64,000 nt of DNA, from NCBI RefSeq assembly GCF_027924405.1, contig NZ_AP026978.1, positions 5,394,001 to 5,458,000 on the forward strand. Reading direction: 5' to 3'. The notes under the pieces are model-generated. The model ran no database searches. It saw nothing but the letters and a program-made list of their open reading frames with translations, and was not told where the DNA came from. Positions 44,481 to 55,772 of this stretch are shown in pieces. Position numbers and translations under genes: made by a program. The first letter of the stretch is position 1. Every line of letters begins with the position of its first letter. The DNA comes from Nocardia sputorum. GTDB taxonomy: Bacteria > Actinomycetota > Actinomycetes > Mycobacteriales > Mycobacteriaceae.

Positions 44481-45176
44481 ATGCGTTCGACATGGCGAAC
44501 ACTCGGCCGGTACGAACTGGCCGGCATCGGAGCGGTGTGCCTCGCTGTCGGTGTCATCGGGATCTCTTATGGGGCGACCGCGGTCGCGGCGGGCTTCCCG
44601 GTCTGGCTGCCCGTCCTGCTCGGGTGCGTGGTGCTCGCGGGGAGCTCGGAGTTCCTCTTCCTCGGGATAGTCGCCGCGGGTGGCAGTCCGATCGCGGCGG
44701 TGCTGGCGGGACTGCTGGTGAACGCGCGGCATGTGCCGTACGGACTGTCGGTTCCGGACGCGGTCGGGACCGGGTGGCGCCGTTCGCTCGGCGTTCATCT
44801 GATGAACGACGAGTCCGTCGCGATGACCATCGCGCAGCCCGACGCGCCACGCAGGCGGGCGGCCTACTGGATCACCGGCGCGGGTGTGCTGCTCGCCTGG
44901 CCCGGCGGCGCTGCCATCGGGGCGATACTCGGGTCCGTAGTCACCGACACCTCGGCGCTCGGCCTCGATGCGGTGTTCCCGGCAGTCCTGCTCGCGCTGG
45001 TGCTGCCCGCGCTGCGCGATCGGACCACGCTCGCAGCGGTCGGTGCGGGCAGCTCGATCGCGCTGCTGAGCGCTCCTTTTCTGCCCACGGGGCTGCCCGT
45101 CCTGCTCGCCTTGGCCGGAGTGCTCGTCGCGGCGCGGGAAAAGCCCGAACCCGCGACCGCGCTGGGAGCGGCGTGA
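44481..45176 (+). CDS. azlC: AzlC-family branched-chain amino acid exporter subunit
   Basis: The 231-residue product has hydrophobic segments throughout and the AzlC features AVGVIGISYG and LAGSSEFLFLG early on, with the conserved NARHVPYGLS at about residue 75. AzlC works with the small AzlD to export branched-chain amino acids or similar metabolites. The ATG at 44481 has no strong ribosome site; upstream codons are less plausible. The stop overlaps the azlD start by one base. Confidence 0.88.
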   Translation: MRSTWRTLGRYELAGIGAVCLAVGVIGISYGATAVAAGFPVWLPVLLGCVVLAGSSEFLFLGIVAAGGSPIAAVLAGLLVNARHVPYGLSVPDAVGTGWRRSLGVHLMNDESVAMTIAQPDAPRRRAAYWITGAGVLLAWPGGAAIGAILGSVVTDTSALGLDAVFPAVLLALVLPALRDRTTLAAVGAGSSIALLSAPFLPTGLPVLLALAGVLVAAREKPEPATALGAA

Positions 45177-45484
45177 TGCTGGCGGCCGGAATCGTCGCAC
45201 TCGCCGCGGGCACTTACGCGTTTCGCTGGGCCGGGCCCGCGCTGCGCGACCGAGTGCGCCTTCCGACGCGGGTGGTGCGTCTGCTGGAGATCGGCGCTGT
45301 CGTCTTGCTCACCGCCCTCGTGGCCGTGACCACCCTGCCGCTCGGCACCGCGGACCTCGGATACGCCATGCCCGCAGGGGTTCTCGTCGGCGGAGCGGTG
45401 GCGTGGTTCCGACGACCCATTCTGTTGGTCATTGTCGCGGCCGCCGCGACAACGGCGCTCCTGCGCGTGCTCGGCGTCTCGTGA
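45176..45484 (+). CDS. azlD: AzlD-family small membrane protein
   Basis: The 102-residue product has four hydrophobic segments and the N-terminal pattern GTYAFRWAGP typical of AzlD. It is the small subunit of the AzlCD exporter. The ATG shares one base with the azlC stop codon; a GTG three bases earlier is an alternative. A strong hairpin follows the gene after 38 bases. Confidence 0.88.
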   Translation: MLAAGIVALAAGTYAFRWAGPALRDRVRLPTRVVRLLEIGAVVLLTALVAVTTLPLGTADLGYAMPAGVLVGGAVAWFRRPILLVIVAAAATTALLRVLGVS

Positions 45485-45522
45485 ACGCCCCGAATCTGCG
45501 CCGCAACCGGTTCCACCACTGA

Positions 45523-45556
45523 GGCGGCGCCGTCCCCTCCTGCCGACGGCGCCGCC
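45523..45556. terminator. Hairpin between azlD and the Rv2474c-like gene
   Basis: GGCGGCGCCGTC pairs with GACGGCGCCGCC (12 bp, 10-base loop) between convergent genes; likely bidirectional. Confidence 0.75.
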
Positions 45557-45639
45557 CGACCTATCGATCGCACCCGTGCACGTTTGTGCTACTTCGGATT
45601 TCAGTCCGTGATCCGGCGACGTTCGTCGGATCCGCGCGG

Positions 45640-46305
45640 TCAGTGCGGCAGCAGCGGGATTGCTCCGCCCAGACGGCGAGCCACCGAACCGTAGCGAGCG
45701 TCGAGCCGCAGCCACGTCTTCGTCGCCCGGACGCGCACGATCTCGGACGGCGGGATGCGGCGGGGGTCGGCCTTCTCCCCCGAATGCGGGATGAAGTCCA
45801 TCGCCGTGAGCGCGAAGACGACTCGCATCGGCACCTCCACCCGGGTGCCCGCGCCGGACACGGTCAGCACCGCCTGATCGAGCAGCGAGGCCGGCGGGCC
45901 ATGGCCACTGCCGTGTTCCTTCGCCAGCTGCGCACCCTGCTCGGCGAGGTCGACGAGGGTGCGCGCGGGCACGTCATCGACGTGCGCGAACCCGTCCGTG
46001 GGCGGCAACGCGCCACGCCACGCGGAGTCCATCGAGTATCCGAGGTCGATCGGGCTGCCGCTCGCCGAACCGGCCAACACGAGATCGGCGCCGACCGTCA
46101 CGTCGTCGACGCCGAGTTCGGCCACCACGGTGCGCATCGCCAACGCCTCGAAACCCGTCGCCACCCAGGCCGCGACGTACTTCTCCCCGCGGCGGCGCAG
46201 ACGCACCACCGTCGCCGGGTCCAGCCGCACGGCCCTGGTCAGAAACGTCGCGAGATTCTCTCGCTCCGCCGGATCGGGCACATGCAGCACTCGTTGTTCC
46301 GTCAT
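45640..46305 (-). CDS. Conserved actinobacterial protein, Rv2474c-like position
   Basis: The 221-residue product is cytosolic. It has a helical start (ERENLATFLTRAVRLDPATVVRLRRRG), a beta-rich middle and the C-terminal block RYGSVARRLGGAIPLLP. It is encoded between azlCD and the thioesterase as Rv2474c is beside Rv2475c, and is probably its orthologue. No enzymatic motif is visible. The ATG at 46305 has GGAG 8 bases upstream. It follows the thioesterase by 40 bases and likely belongs to the gdh operon. Confidence 0.7.
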   Translation of the reverse strand: MTEQRVLHVPDPAERENLATFLTRAVRLDPATVVRLRRRGEKYVAAWVATGFEALAMRTVVAELGVDDVTVGADLVLAGSASGSPIDLGYSMDSAWRGALPPTDGFAHVDDVPARTLVDLAEQGAQLAKEHGSGHGPPASLLDQAVLTVSGAGTRVEVPMRVVFALTAMDFIPHSGEKADPRRIPPSEIVRVRATKTWLRLDARYGSVARRLGGAIPLLPH

Positions 46306-46345
46306 CACGGCCGCTCCGCCGTCGGTGTTCGACCAGCGCCGACGC

Positions 46346-46810
46346 TCACTCCATCCATTCGGACAGGTAATCACGCTCGGCATCGGTGAGCCTGCGCAAC
46401 CGCTGCGCCCGCATGTCGAACGCCGCGATCTGCGTGGACGCGACCACGGCGGCGGGCGAATCGGGCTGCGCGCCCGCCGCCCGCACCTCGTAACCGATGG
46501 TGAAGTCGACCGCGCGCAACTGCTCGATCCACATGGCGATATCCAGCGGCGTGTCCTCGTGCCGCAGCTGACCGCGATACCGGACCCGCAGGTCGGCGAG
46601 GACGCAACCCTCGCGCAGCGGGGCGGTCGGGCGGCCGTCCTCGAACAGCCACGGAATCCGCGCCTCTTCCAGCAGCGTCACCATGCGGGCATGGTTGACG
46701 TGCTGGAACACGTCCATGTCCGACCACCTGACGTCCACCTTGGCGTGGAAACGCCTGGGCAGCACGAGACTGCCCGACGCTTTTCCGCTGCCGCTCACCG
46801 AACTCGTCAA
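46346..46810 (-). CDS. Hot-dog-fold thioesterase (4HBT type)
   Basis: The 154-residue product contains VRWSDMDVFQHVNHARMVTL, the signature of 4-hydroxybenzoyl-CoA-type thioesterases with the catalytic Asp and the following HVNHA. Such enzymes hydrolyse acyl-CoA esters. It matches M. tuberculosis Rv2475c in place and length. Its ATG overlaps the gdh stop by four bases, so it is translated with the dehydrogenase. The acyl substrate is unknown. Confidence 0.88.
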   Translation of the reverse strand: MTSSVSGSGKASGSLVLPRRFHAKVDVRWSDMDVFQHVNHARMVTLLEEARIPWLFEDGRPTAPLREGCVLADLRVRYRGQLRHEDTPLDIAMWIEQLRAVDFTIGYEVRAAGAQPDSPAAVVASTQIAAFDMRAQRLRRLTDAERDYLSEWME

Positions 46811-49800
46811 CGTGGTACCTCCGATTGAGCGCCCACCCCGCTCACCATGCTCCGCACTTGCCGCGCTGCAACCGACAACGTGGCGAGATCGTGGGTTCCG
46901 GACTCGAACAATTCCGACAGCGCCGCCCTGGCTCGGCCGAGGCGGGACTGATTCTTCGACTCCCAGTATGCAATCTTCTCGTCGGCCGTCTCCTCGGGGT
47001 CGCCGCCGGACAGCACATCGAGGGTCAGCGAGCGCAGCGATCCGTACATGTCGTCGCGCAACGCGAGCCGCGCCAGCGCATGCCAGCGATCACCGCGTTC
47101 GAGGTGGCTGACCGCCTGCAGCAACCAGTCGATCTTGAGGTGATCGTTGAGCGCGTAGTACAGCGACCCGACCTCGTCGCCGTCCCGGTCGGTGATGTCG
47201 GCGATGTCCACGATGTCCAGCAGCGGGAACAGGTGCAGCAGGCCGAAGACCTCGGTGGCCAGGTCGGTCGGCGCGCCACGGGCGATCAACTCGGCGGACC
47301 GGTCGGTGAGCGTGAACACGTGATGTCCGCGCAGCCACCCCGGCACCTTCGGGGCGAGAGCCCGCACGTCGGCGCGGTACCGGCTGATCTCCGAACCCAC
47401 CGCGATCGGCTGCGGCCGGTTGCTCAGCAGCCAGCGGGACGCCCGGTCCAGGGTGCGCTTGGTCTCCAGTTCGAGCAGGTCACGCACCGCGGTGGGCGCG
47501 TCGCAGGCGCGAATACGCGCCCACCTCTCCTGCAGGTCGAAGATTCCGCTCGCCGCCGCGAAGGCGCGCACCGCGTCGGTGGTGGTGGCGCCGACCTCCT
47601 CGTTCAGCCGGTGCGCGTAGGTGATGCCGCCGTAGTCCACCATCTCGTTGGCGATCATCGTGGTGACGATCTCCCGCCGCAGCCGGTGTCGCTTGATCGC
47701 CGCGCCGAATCGGTCGCGCAGCGGCGTCGGGAAGTAATCCGGCAGCCGAGTGGCGAAGTACTGGCTGTCGGGCAGGTCGGAATCGAGCAGATCGGACTTG
47801 AGCGACAGCTTCACATGCGCCAGGAGATTGGCCAGCTCCGGCGAGGCCAGTCCGGAGCCTTCCTCCAGCCGGCGCTTCATCTCCTGATCCGAGGGCAGCG
47901 CCTCGAGTTCGCGATCGAGGCCCCGCCGCTCTTCGAGATCCTCGATCAGCCGCATCTGCACGCTCAGCATCTGCGTCGCCTCGGTGCGCGAGATTCCCAT
48001 GAGGAAGTTCTGGGCCACGTTGTCCCGCAGGACCATCTGCGCGACCTCGTCGGTCATCGAGGCCAGCAGCGGATTGCGCTCGTCCGGCGGCAGTTGACCG
48101 CCGGAGACGACGGCGTCGAGCAGGATCTTGATGTTGACCTCGTGGTCGGAGCAGTCCACGCCCGCCGAGTTGTCCAGCGCGTCGGTGTTCATCTTGCCGC
48201 CGTTGCGGCAGAACTCGATGCGGCCCAGCGCCGTCGCGCCCAGGTTGCCGCCCTCCCCGATCACCTTGACCCGCAGCTGGTTCCCGTTGACGCGAACCGG
48301 GTCGTTGGACTTGTCGCCCACGTCGGCGTTGGTTTCGGTGCTCGCCTTGACGTAGGTGCCGATACCGCCGTTCCACAGCAGATCGACCGGGGCCAGCAGG
48401 ATCGCGCGGACCAGTTCCGGCGGCGACAGCGAGACGACGTCATCGCCCAGGCCGAGGGCCGACCTGGCCTGTGGGCTGATCGGCACCGACTTCACCGTGC
48501 GGTCCCAGACACCGCCGCCGGGGCTGATCAGCGAGGTGTCGTAATCCGCCCACGACGACCTGGGCAACGCGAACATCCGCTGCCGCTCCCGATAGGAACG
48601 CGCCGCATCCGGATCCGGATCCAGGAAGATGTGGCGGTGGTCGAACGCGGCCACCAGGCGAATGTGCTCCGACAACAACATCCCGTTGCCGAACACGTCA
48701 CCACTCATGTCACCGATACCGACGACGGTGAAATCCTGGGTCTGAGTGTCGATCTCCATCTCGCGGAAATGCCGCTTCACACTCTCCCACGCGCCCTTGG
48801 CGGTGATCCCCATGGCCTTGTGGTCATAACCCGCCGAACCACCCGAAGCGAACGCGTCGCCCAACCAGAAACCATAACTCTGCGCCACGTCGTTGGCGAT
48901 ATCCGAGAACGTCGCCGTGCCCTTGTCGGCGGCCACGACCAGGTAGGTGTCGTCACCATCGCGCCGCACGACCCGAGCAGGAGGCAGCACCTGCCCGCTG
49001 GCGCGGTCCACGTTGTCGGTGACGTCCAACAGGCCCGAGATGAACGTGCGATAGCACGCGACGCCTTCCGCGCCCAACGCCTGCCGGTCGGCAACCGGAT
49101 CGCCCGTGGCCGCGGGCGGTTGCTTGACCACGAACCCGCCTTTGGCGCCCACCGGCACGATCACGGCGTTCTTCACCGCCTGCGCTTTGACCAAGCCCAA
49201 GATCTCGGTGCGGAAGTCCTCCAACCGGTCCGACCACCGCAGTCCACCGCGGGCCACCGGTCCGAAGCGCAGATGCACGCCCTCCACCCGCGGCGAGTAC
49301 ACGAAGATCTCGAATTGCGGCTTCGGCTTCGGCAATTCGGCGATTTCCCGAGGTTCGACCTTCACCGAGACGTAGTCGCGCGGGTTTCCTTCCACGTCGG
49401 TCACGTAGTAGTTGGTGCGCAGCGTCGCCTTGATCAGACCGAGGATCGCGCGCAGGATGCGGTCCGCGTCCAGGCTGACCACCTCGTCGATCCGCCCGCG
49501 CACCTGGGCATCCAGTTCCTCCGCGCGCTCGGGAGAGACGGTGTCGGGATCGAAACGCGCCGCGAACAAGTCGACGAACAGGCGCGCGATATCCGGATAG
49601 GTGAGCAGCACCCGGCAGATATTGGCCTGGCTGTACGGAAAACCGGCCTGCTGCAGGTACTTCGCGTAGGTACGCAGGATCGAGACGGCCCGCCACGGCA
49701 GCCGGGCGCGCAGCACGAGTTCGTTGAGACCGTCCGCCTCCGCGCGCCCGTACCACATGGCCTCGAAGGCTTCCACGAACCGCTCGCGCAGCCCGCGCAC

Positions 49801-51747
49801 CTCCGCCTCCAGCACATCGGCGCGCTTGGAGGACTCGAGCAGTTCCGCGTCCAGATCCCGATCGAGCGAGCTGCGCAGCAGCTCCGGGCGGGCCAGCAGG
49901 CCGAAGTCGTAGATCCACCGCTCACCGCCGGCTCCGCCGTCGGCGGCTGCCTCCAGCTCGAGCTGGTACGGCCGCTCGTCGACCACCTCGACGCCGAGGC
50001 TCTGCAACAGCGGAAGCACCTGGCTCAGGGAGATACCGCTGCCGCCGACATACAGCGTGAAGCGCCAGGAACCCGGCGCCGAGTCCGGCTTCCGATACAG
50101 ATATTGATCGATCCGTCCGTCGCGCAGCCGCTCCAGCCGCACGATGTCCGCCAGCGCGCGGGCCGCGGCGAAATCCTGTTTGTAGCCCTCGGGGAAGGCT
50201 TCCGCGTACCGCTGGACCACGGCGGGATCGAGCACCGTCGACGTGCTCACCTCGTCGTTCAAGCGGTCGTCCCAGGTGCGGATGGCCTCGGCGAGCAAAG
50301 CCTGCAAACGCAGCCGGTTGGGCTCGGACGTGTCGGCGGCGGGCGTCGTGCGGCGCGGAACGCCGAGTTCGGCCTCCGGCATGCGCACCGTGAAATACAC
50401 CCGCGCCAAGTCGCTTTCGCCCACCCGCGCGGAGTAGTCGATGGACACCCCGCCCAGTTCACGGACCAAGATGTCCTGCATCTCCAGTCGCGCCCTGGTG
50501 GTGTATCGGTCGCGAGGCAGATAGACCAGGCAGGCGACGTAGCGCCCGTAGGTGTCCGCGCGCAGGAACAGGCGCACCTGGCGGCGCAGGCTCACGCCGA
50601 GCACGGCGGTGGCGGTGCGGCGCAGCGTCTCGCCGTCGGCGGAGAACAGCTCGGTGCGCGGGAAGGACTGGATGACCTCGAGCATCGCCTGGCCGGAGAA
50701 CGAATCCAGGTCGAATCCGCTCTCCTCGATCGCCGAGCGGACCCGGCGCTCGATCACGGGGATGTCCAGGACGTTCTCGTGCACGGCGGTGACGGTGAAG
50801 ACACCGATGAACAGGTGTTCACCGACGACCGTCCCGTCGGCGTCGAAGTCGGCGACGCTGACGAAGTACGGGTACACCGCACGATGCACGGTGGCGGGGA
50901 CCAGCCCCTGGGTCAGCGTCAGCAGCGGGCGGTCACCGCCGTTGACCGGCACGTGGAAGTCGGTGCCCACGTCCGGCCGCAGCACGCCGAGGCAGGTGGC
51001 GGGCAGGACGGTGGACATCTCCCGGCCCTGGTCGGTGTTCAGCCGGTAGCGCGCGTAGCCGAGGAGGGTGAAGTTCCCCCCGGCCAGCCAGCGCAGCAGC
51101 TTGGCGGTGTCGGTCAGTTCGGTCGGCGCGAACGGCGCGGACCCGGATTGCGCGGCCAGGTCCAGGTCGTCGGCCAGCTTGCTCTGCACGTCCTCGATGG
51201 CTTCGGTGTCGCCGATCACCTGGCGCACGTCGTCCACCACGTCCGGCACCGCGGCTTCGACCTTGGCCAGCAGCGCCGCACTCGTCGACGGGTGCAATTG
51301 CACGTGCATCCAGGATTCGCGCAGGCCCGCGGCGCCGGTTCCGTCCACCTCGTGCGCCGCGGCGTGCGTGAGCTGTCCCTGCTCGTCCCGCTCGACCTCG
51401 AAGATCGGATGGATGATCTCGCTGACGCTCACGCCGATCCGGCTCAGCGATGAGCTGATCGACTCCACCAGCAGCGGCATGTCGTCGGTGACGATCTGCA
51501 CCGCCGCACCGATTCCGGAGCCGTCATCCGGGTGATACACCCGCACCAGCGCGCGACCGGGGCGGCGCGTCACCGCCAGCTCGAGGTGCCTGCGGAAGAT
51601 CTGGGTGATGCCGGTGATCGCACAGTCCACATCGCCCGCGTCGACGTGGCGGAAGTACGCCTCCTCGAGCGCAGCGAGTTCGCCGCGCAGCGACTGCGGC
51701 AAACCCGCGGCCCACGCCGCGCTGGACAATTCGGACGAGACGGTCAT
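46807..51747 (-). CDS. gdh: Large NAD-dependent glutamate dehydrogenase (about 180 kDa)
   Basis: The 1,646-residue product belongs to the L_180 class of glutamate dehydrogenases, the equivalent of M. tuberculosis Rv2476c. A long N-terminal regulatory half with ACT-like domains precedes the catalytic part, which contains RGGLRWSDRLEDFRTEILGL, VGAKGGFVVKQ and KGTATFSDIAND. The enzyme converts glutamate to 2-oxoglutarate with NAD. In mycobacteria it is inhibited by the FHA protein GarA. The ATG at 51747 has GAGGGAG 10 bases upstream. It is the first gene of a three-gene operon with the thioesterase and the Rv2474c-like gene. Confidence 0.95.
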   Translation of the reverse strand: MTVSSELSSAAWAAGLPQSLRGELAALEEAYFRHVDAGDVDCAITGITQIFRRHLELAVTRRPGRALVRVYHPDDGSGIGAAVQIVTDDMPLLVESISSSLSRIGVSVSEIIHPIFEVERDEQGQLTHAAAHEVDGTGAAGLRESWMHVQLHPSTSAALLAKVEAAVPDVVDDVRQVIGDTEAIEDVQSKLADDLDLAAQSGSAPFAPTELTDTAKLLRWLAGGNFTLLGYARYRLNTDQGREMSTVLPATCLGVLRPDVGTDFHVPVNGGDRPLLTLTQGLVPATVHRAVYPYFVSVADFDADGTVVGEHLFIGVFTVTAVHENVLDIPVIERRVRSAIEESGFDLDSFSGQAMLEVIQSFPRTELFSADGETLRRTATAVLGVSLRRQVRLFLRADTYGRYVACLVYLPRDRYTTRARLEMQDILVRELGGVSIDYSARVGESDLARVYFTVRMPEAELGVPRRTTPAADTSEPNRLRLQALLAEAIRTWDDRLNDEVSTSTVLDPAVVQRYAEAFPEGYKQDFAAARALADIVRLERLRDGRIDQYLYRKPDSAPGSWRFTLYVGGSGISLSQVLPLLQSLGVEVVDERPYQLELEAAADGGAGGERWIYDFGLLARPELLRSSLDRDLDAELLESSKRADVLEAEVRGLRERFVEAFEAMWYGRAEADGLNELVLRARLPWRAVSILRTYAKYLQQAGFPYSQANICRVLLTYPDIARLFVDLFAARFDPDTVSPERAEELDAQVRGRIDEVVSLDADRILRAILGLIKATLRTNYYVTDVEGNPRDYVSVKVEPREIAELPKPKPQFEIFVYSPRVEGVHLRFGPVARGGLRWSDRLEDFRTEILGLVKAQAVKNAVIVPVGAKGGFVVKQPPAATGDPVADRQALGAEGVACYRTFISGLLDVTDNVDRASGQVLPPARVVRRDGDDTYLVVAADKGTATFSDIANDVAQSYGFWLGDAFASGGSAGYDHKAMGITAKGAWESVKRHFREMEIDTQTQDFTVVGIGDMSGDVFGNGMLLSEHIRLVAAFDHRHIFLDPDPDAARSYRERQRMFALPRSSWADYDTSLISPGGGVWDRTVKSVPISPQARSALGLGDDVVSLSPPELVRAILLAPVDLLWNGGIGTYVKASTETNADVGDKSNDPVRVNGNQLRVKVIGEGGNLGATALGRIEFCRNGGKMNTDALDNSAGVDCSDHEVNIKILLDAVVSGGQLPPDERNPLLASMTDEVAQMVLRDNVAQNFLMGISRTEATQMLSVQMRLIEDLEERRGLDRELEALPSDQEMKRRLEEGSGLASPELANLLAHVKLSLKSDLLDSDLPDSQYFATRLPDYFPTPLRDRFGAAIKRHRLRREIVTTMIANEMVDYGGITYAHRLNEEVGATTTDAVRAFAAASGIFDLQERWARIRACDAPTAVRDLLELETKRTLDRASRWLLSNRPQPIAVGSEISRYRADVRALAPKVPGWLRGHHVFTLTDRSAELIARGAPTDLATEVFGLLHLFPLLDIVDIADITDRDGDEVGSLYYALNDHLKIDWLLQAVSHLERGDRWHALARLALRDDMYGSLRSLTLDVLSGGDPEETADEKIAYWESKNQSRLGRARAALSELFESGTHDLATLSVAARQVRSMVSGVGAQSEVPR

Positions 51748-52349
51748 TTTTCGCCAACTCCCTCGGATATCGGTTCCGTAACAAAGTGACGCCGGTCCGA
51801 GGGTATCTGTGCGCCGATGACGCGTGGGTGAAATCCCTTTCGACATCCGGGTGTTCACCACGACCGCGGAATTCGCCGCTCGTGTGCCGGGGTCGCAGGC
51901 GACGACCTCGGACCACAACACAGAATCGGACCCGCTAACGTCAGGTGAGCGCTACAGGTCGCATCCGTGGCGGCAGCGGCGCCGCACCGGTACCTCGGGT
52001 CAGCTCGACCACCGCGCCGGCGGCCGAAGCCACCGATTGCTCGAACTGCGCCTGCGCATTCACGTCTCCCACCCTAGCGAGCTACGCACGGGTAGGTGTC
52101 ACTCCTGTTCCGCGTTCGCGACAAAGACTTTTCGCGCCGTCCCCCCGCGAGCGTTCGATTCCCCTTCCGGCTCTGCTCTCCGGCTTCGCCGCCTCCCACG
52201 GCACATCAGCAAACACCAGGCAGTAGCCGCCCCGACGCCGTACGCACGCCCGCAGTGGCAGCGGGTTCGCACACGGCGAAATCGACTCGCCGACATCCGG
52301 TCCGGCCGTCGCCCATATCGAACGGGGACGGGCGCGGAGAGTTGCCGGG
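51748..52349. other. Intergenic gap between gdh and ettA
   Basis: Apart from the doubtful 43-codon frame, no gene is supported here. The gdh promoter should lie in 51750-51940, which is less GC-rich than the surroundings. Longer frames on both strands are Arg/Pro-rich noise. Confidence 0.4.
51941..52072 (-). CDS. Possible 43-codon small gene in the gdh-ettA gap
   Basis: A GTG-started frame on the minus strand encodes a 43-residue product with an amphipathic Ala/Val-rich stretch and a basic Pro-rich end (PLPPRMRPVALT). A second in-frame GTG lies at 52063. No homologue is known to me and the ribosome site is weak. Listed because the surrounding gap of about 600 bases lacks any better frame. 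Confidence 0.2.
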   Translation of the reverse strand: MGDVNAQAQFEQSVASAAGAVVELTRGTGAAPLPPRMRPVALT

Positions 52350-52382
52350 GCGGAGTGGGTGCGGCCCGTGCACCCACTCCGC
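52350..52382. terminator. Terminator hairpin after ettA
   Basis: GCGGAGTGGGTGC pairs with GCACCCACTCCGC (13 bp, 7-base loop) 8 bases beyond the ettA stop. Confidence 0.8.
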
Positions 52383-52389
52383 GGTGAAA

Positions 52390-54066
<1,677 letters not shown>

Positions 54067-54146
54067 AAGTGTGAAGCCTATCGGTGCGAGAGATGAGCGG
54101 ACGAAGCAGAGCTACCCTGCCGCCAGGACGAAGACCGGTCGTGCGA

Positions 54147-54644
54147 TCAAGCGTCGACAGGCTCGGGCGCGCTGCCGCGAGCCGGCGCCGAACCGGCGGT
54201 AGCGACATTCTCCCCCGGCGCGTCACCGACCGGCACCCGACCTTCAGCGCTGGAAGCCTCGGAAGTATTCCGTGACGGCAGGTCGGACCACCGCGTCACC
54301 TGCGCGGTGCAGCGGGACAGGTCGGGTCCCACCGCGGTCGCGCGCATCTCCAGATCCCGTCGTTCGACGCCGTCTTTGCTGCGGTACTCGTGCGAACGCA
54401 GCTGGCCGTAGGCGATGATCGGATCGCCGCGCCGCAGGGACGCGTCGACACCGGCCACGAGCCTGCGCCAGCAGCTGACGGTGAGATACAACGTTCCGTT
54501 GTCCACCCATTGCCCCGACGTGTGATCCAGCCGACGGGAATTGCTCGCCAGCCGGAAGGTGACCACCTGCTCGCCATTGGTCAGATCGCGCTTGACCGGA
54601 TGGGTGGCGATCGTTCCGATCACGGTCGCGTTCGCCTCGTACAT
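54147..54644 (-). CDS. ssb: Single-stranded DNA-binding protein (Rv2478c-like)
   Basis: The 165-residue product has an OB-fold: ANATVIGTIA at the start, VTFRLASNSR, TLYLTVSCWRR and IIAYGQLRSHEY. A disordered Ser/Ala/Pro tail follows. It lacks the acidic DDDxPF-type tip of the main SSB, so it is probably the secondary SSB seen beside ettA in mycobacteria. It binds single-stranded DNA; the specific role is unclear. It precedes ettA by 80 bases on the same strand. Confidence 0.9.
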   Translation of the reverse strand: MYEANATVIGTIATHPVKRDLTNGEQVVTFRLASNSRRLDHTSGQWVDNGTLYLTVSCWRRLVAGVDASLRRGDPIIAYGQLRSHEYRSKDGVERRDLEMRATAVGPDLSRCTAQVTRWSDLPSRNTSEASSAEGRVPVGDAPGENVATAGSAPARGSAPEPVDA

Positions 54645-54803
54645 GATTACGCCCCTTCACATTCGGATCCGGGTCTGCCCGGATTTCCTCCCCCTCCAGG
54701 AGGCACTTCCAGGGTGCGCCGATTCCGCGAAAGCCGAGCGACCCGTTCCCGGAATGTGCACAACTCCCCTGAATGTGAAAAACGAGCTTTCACGCTCGCG
54801 CGG

Positions 54804-55772
54804 TCAGAACACCGCCACGTCGGTATTGGCTCCGCAGAGGACGATCACCGGTCGCTCGTCCGGCGCGGGAACGTACGCGCCGCTGTGCACGGCCGCCAGC
54901 GCCGCGGCGCCCGCCACCTCGACCAGGATGCGGAATTCGCGCCACAGATACTCGCGCGCCGCGGTGATCGCGTCGTCGCTCACCAGCAGCGACCGCACGT
55001 CGTGCCTGCGGGCGAGGTCGAGCGCGATGTCACCGATCCGCGTCGGCCCCAGGGTGTCGACCGTGATTCCGGACCCGACGATGTCGACGGGACGGTCCTC
55101 GGCCAGCGCTGCGCGCAGGACCGCCGCGCCCTCGGGCTCGATCCCGATCACCTGCTGACGGCGCCCGATCGCGGCCGCGATCCCGGCCACCAGTCCGCCC
55201 CCGCCCACCGCGGCCAGCACCGGCGGACGCCCGCGCACCTGCTCTTCGAGTTCCAGCCCGACGACGCCGATGCCCGCGACCACCGCGGGCAGGTCGTAGC
55301 CGTGCAACAACAGCGCGCCGCGTTCGGTGGCCAGGTCCGTCGCGTGCGCCAATGCCTCGGCGTAGGTGGTGCCGTGCCAGAGCACTTCGGCGCCGTGCGA
55401 CCACATCGCGGCGACCTTCGTGTGCGGCGCCGTCTCCGGGACGACGACCGTGCAGCTCTTGTCCAGCCGTGCCGCGGCCAGCGCGGCCGCGATGCCCGCG
55501 TTGCCGCCGGAGGCGATCACCACCTCATCGACGCCCTCGCCCGACTCCAGCAACGCGTTGAGGCTGCCGCGCACCTTGAACGTGCCGCCGTGCTGGAGGT
55601 GCTCGAGTTTCATCGTCACCGGCACCGGGCCCGACGGGCTCGCCACGGACGTGTGGAAGACGGGCGTCTTGCGGATCCGGCCCGCCAGCCGCTTGCGTGC
55701 CGATCGCACGTGCGACCGTTCCACCCGCCCGGCCGGTCTGTGTGGGGAGACCATGGTGGCGCGTTCACTCAC
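54804..55772 (-). CDS. PLP-dependent threonine/serine dehydratase-like enzyme
   Basis: The 322-residue product has the fold type II PLP motif GGTFKVRGS with the Schiff-base lysine. ASGGNAGIA binds the substrate carboxylate, and the glycine loop VGGGGLVAGIA binds the cofactor phosphate. Such enzymes deaminate threonine or serine to 2-oxo acids, or racemise serine. There is no C-terminal ACT domain, so it is the short catabolic type. The GTG start overlaps the stop of the CopD-CtaG gene by four bases, and GGAGAAG lies 8 bases upstream. Substrate not resolved. Confidence 0.88.
   Translation of the reverse strand: MSERATMVSPHRPAGRVERSHVRSARKRLAGRIRKTPVFHTSVASPSGPVPVTMKLEHLQHGGTFKVRGSLNALLESGEGVDEVVIASGGNAGIAAALAAARLDKSCTVVVPETAPHTKVAAMWSHGAEVLWHGTTYAEALAHATDLATERGALLLHGYDLPAVVAGIGVVGLELEEQVRGRPPVLAAVGGGGLVAGIAAAIGRRQQVIGIEPEGAAVLRAALAEDRPVDIVGSGITVDTLGPTRIGDIALDLARRHDVRSLLVSDDAITAAREYLWREFRILVEVAGAAALAAVHSGAYVPAPDERPVIVLCGANTDVAVF

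Noticed and set aside
46825..51453. 1,542-codon frame antisense to gdh
   Set aside because: It is the mirror of a long GC-rich gene; the sense frame has full glutamate dehydrogenase motifs and the antisense product has none.
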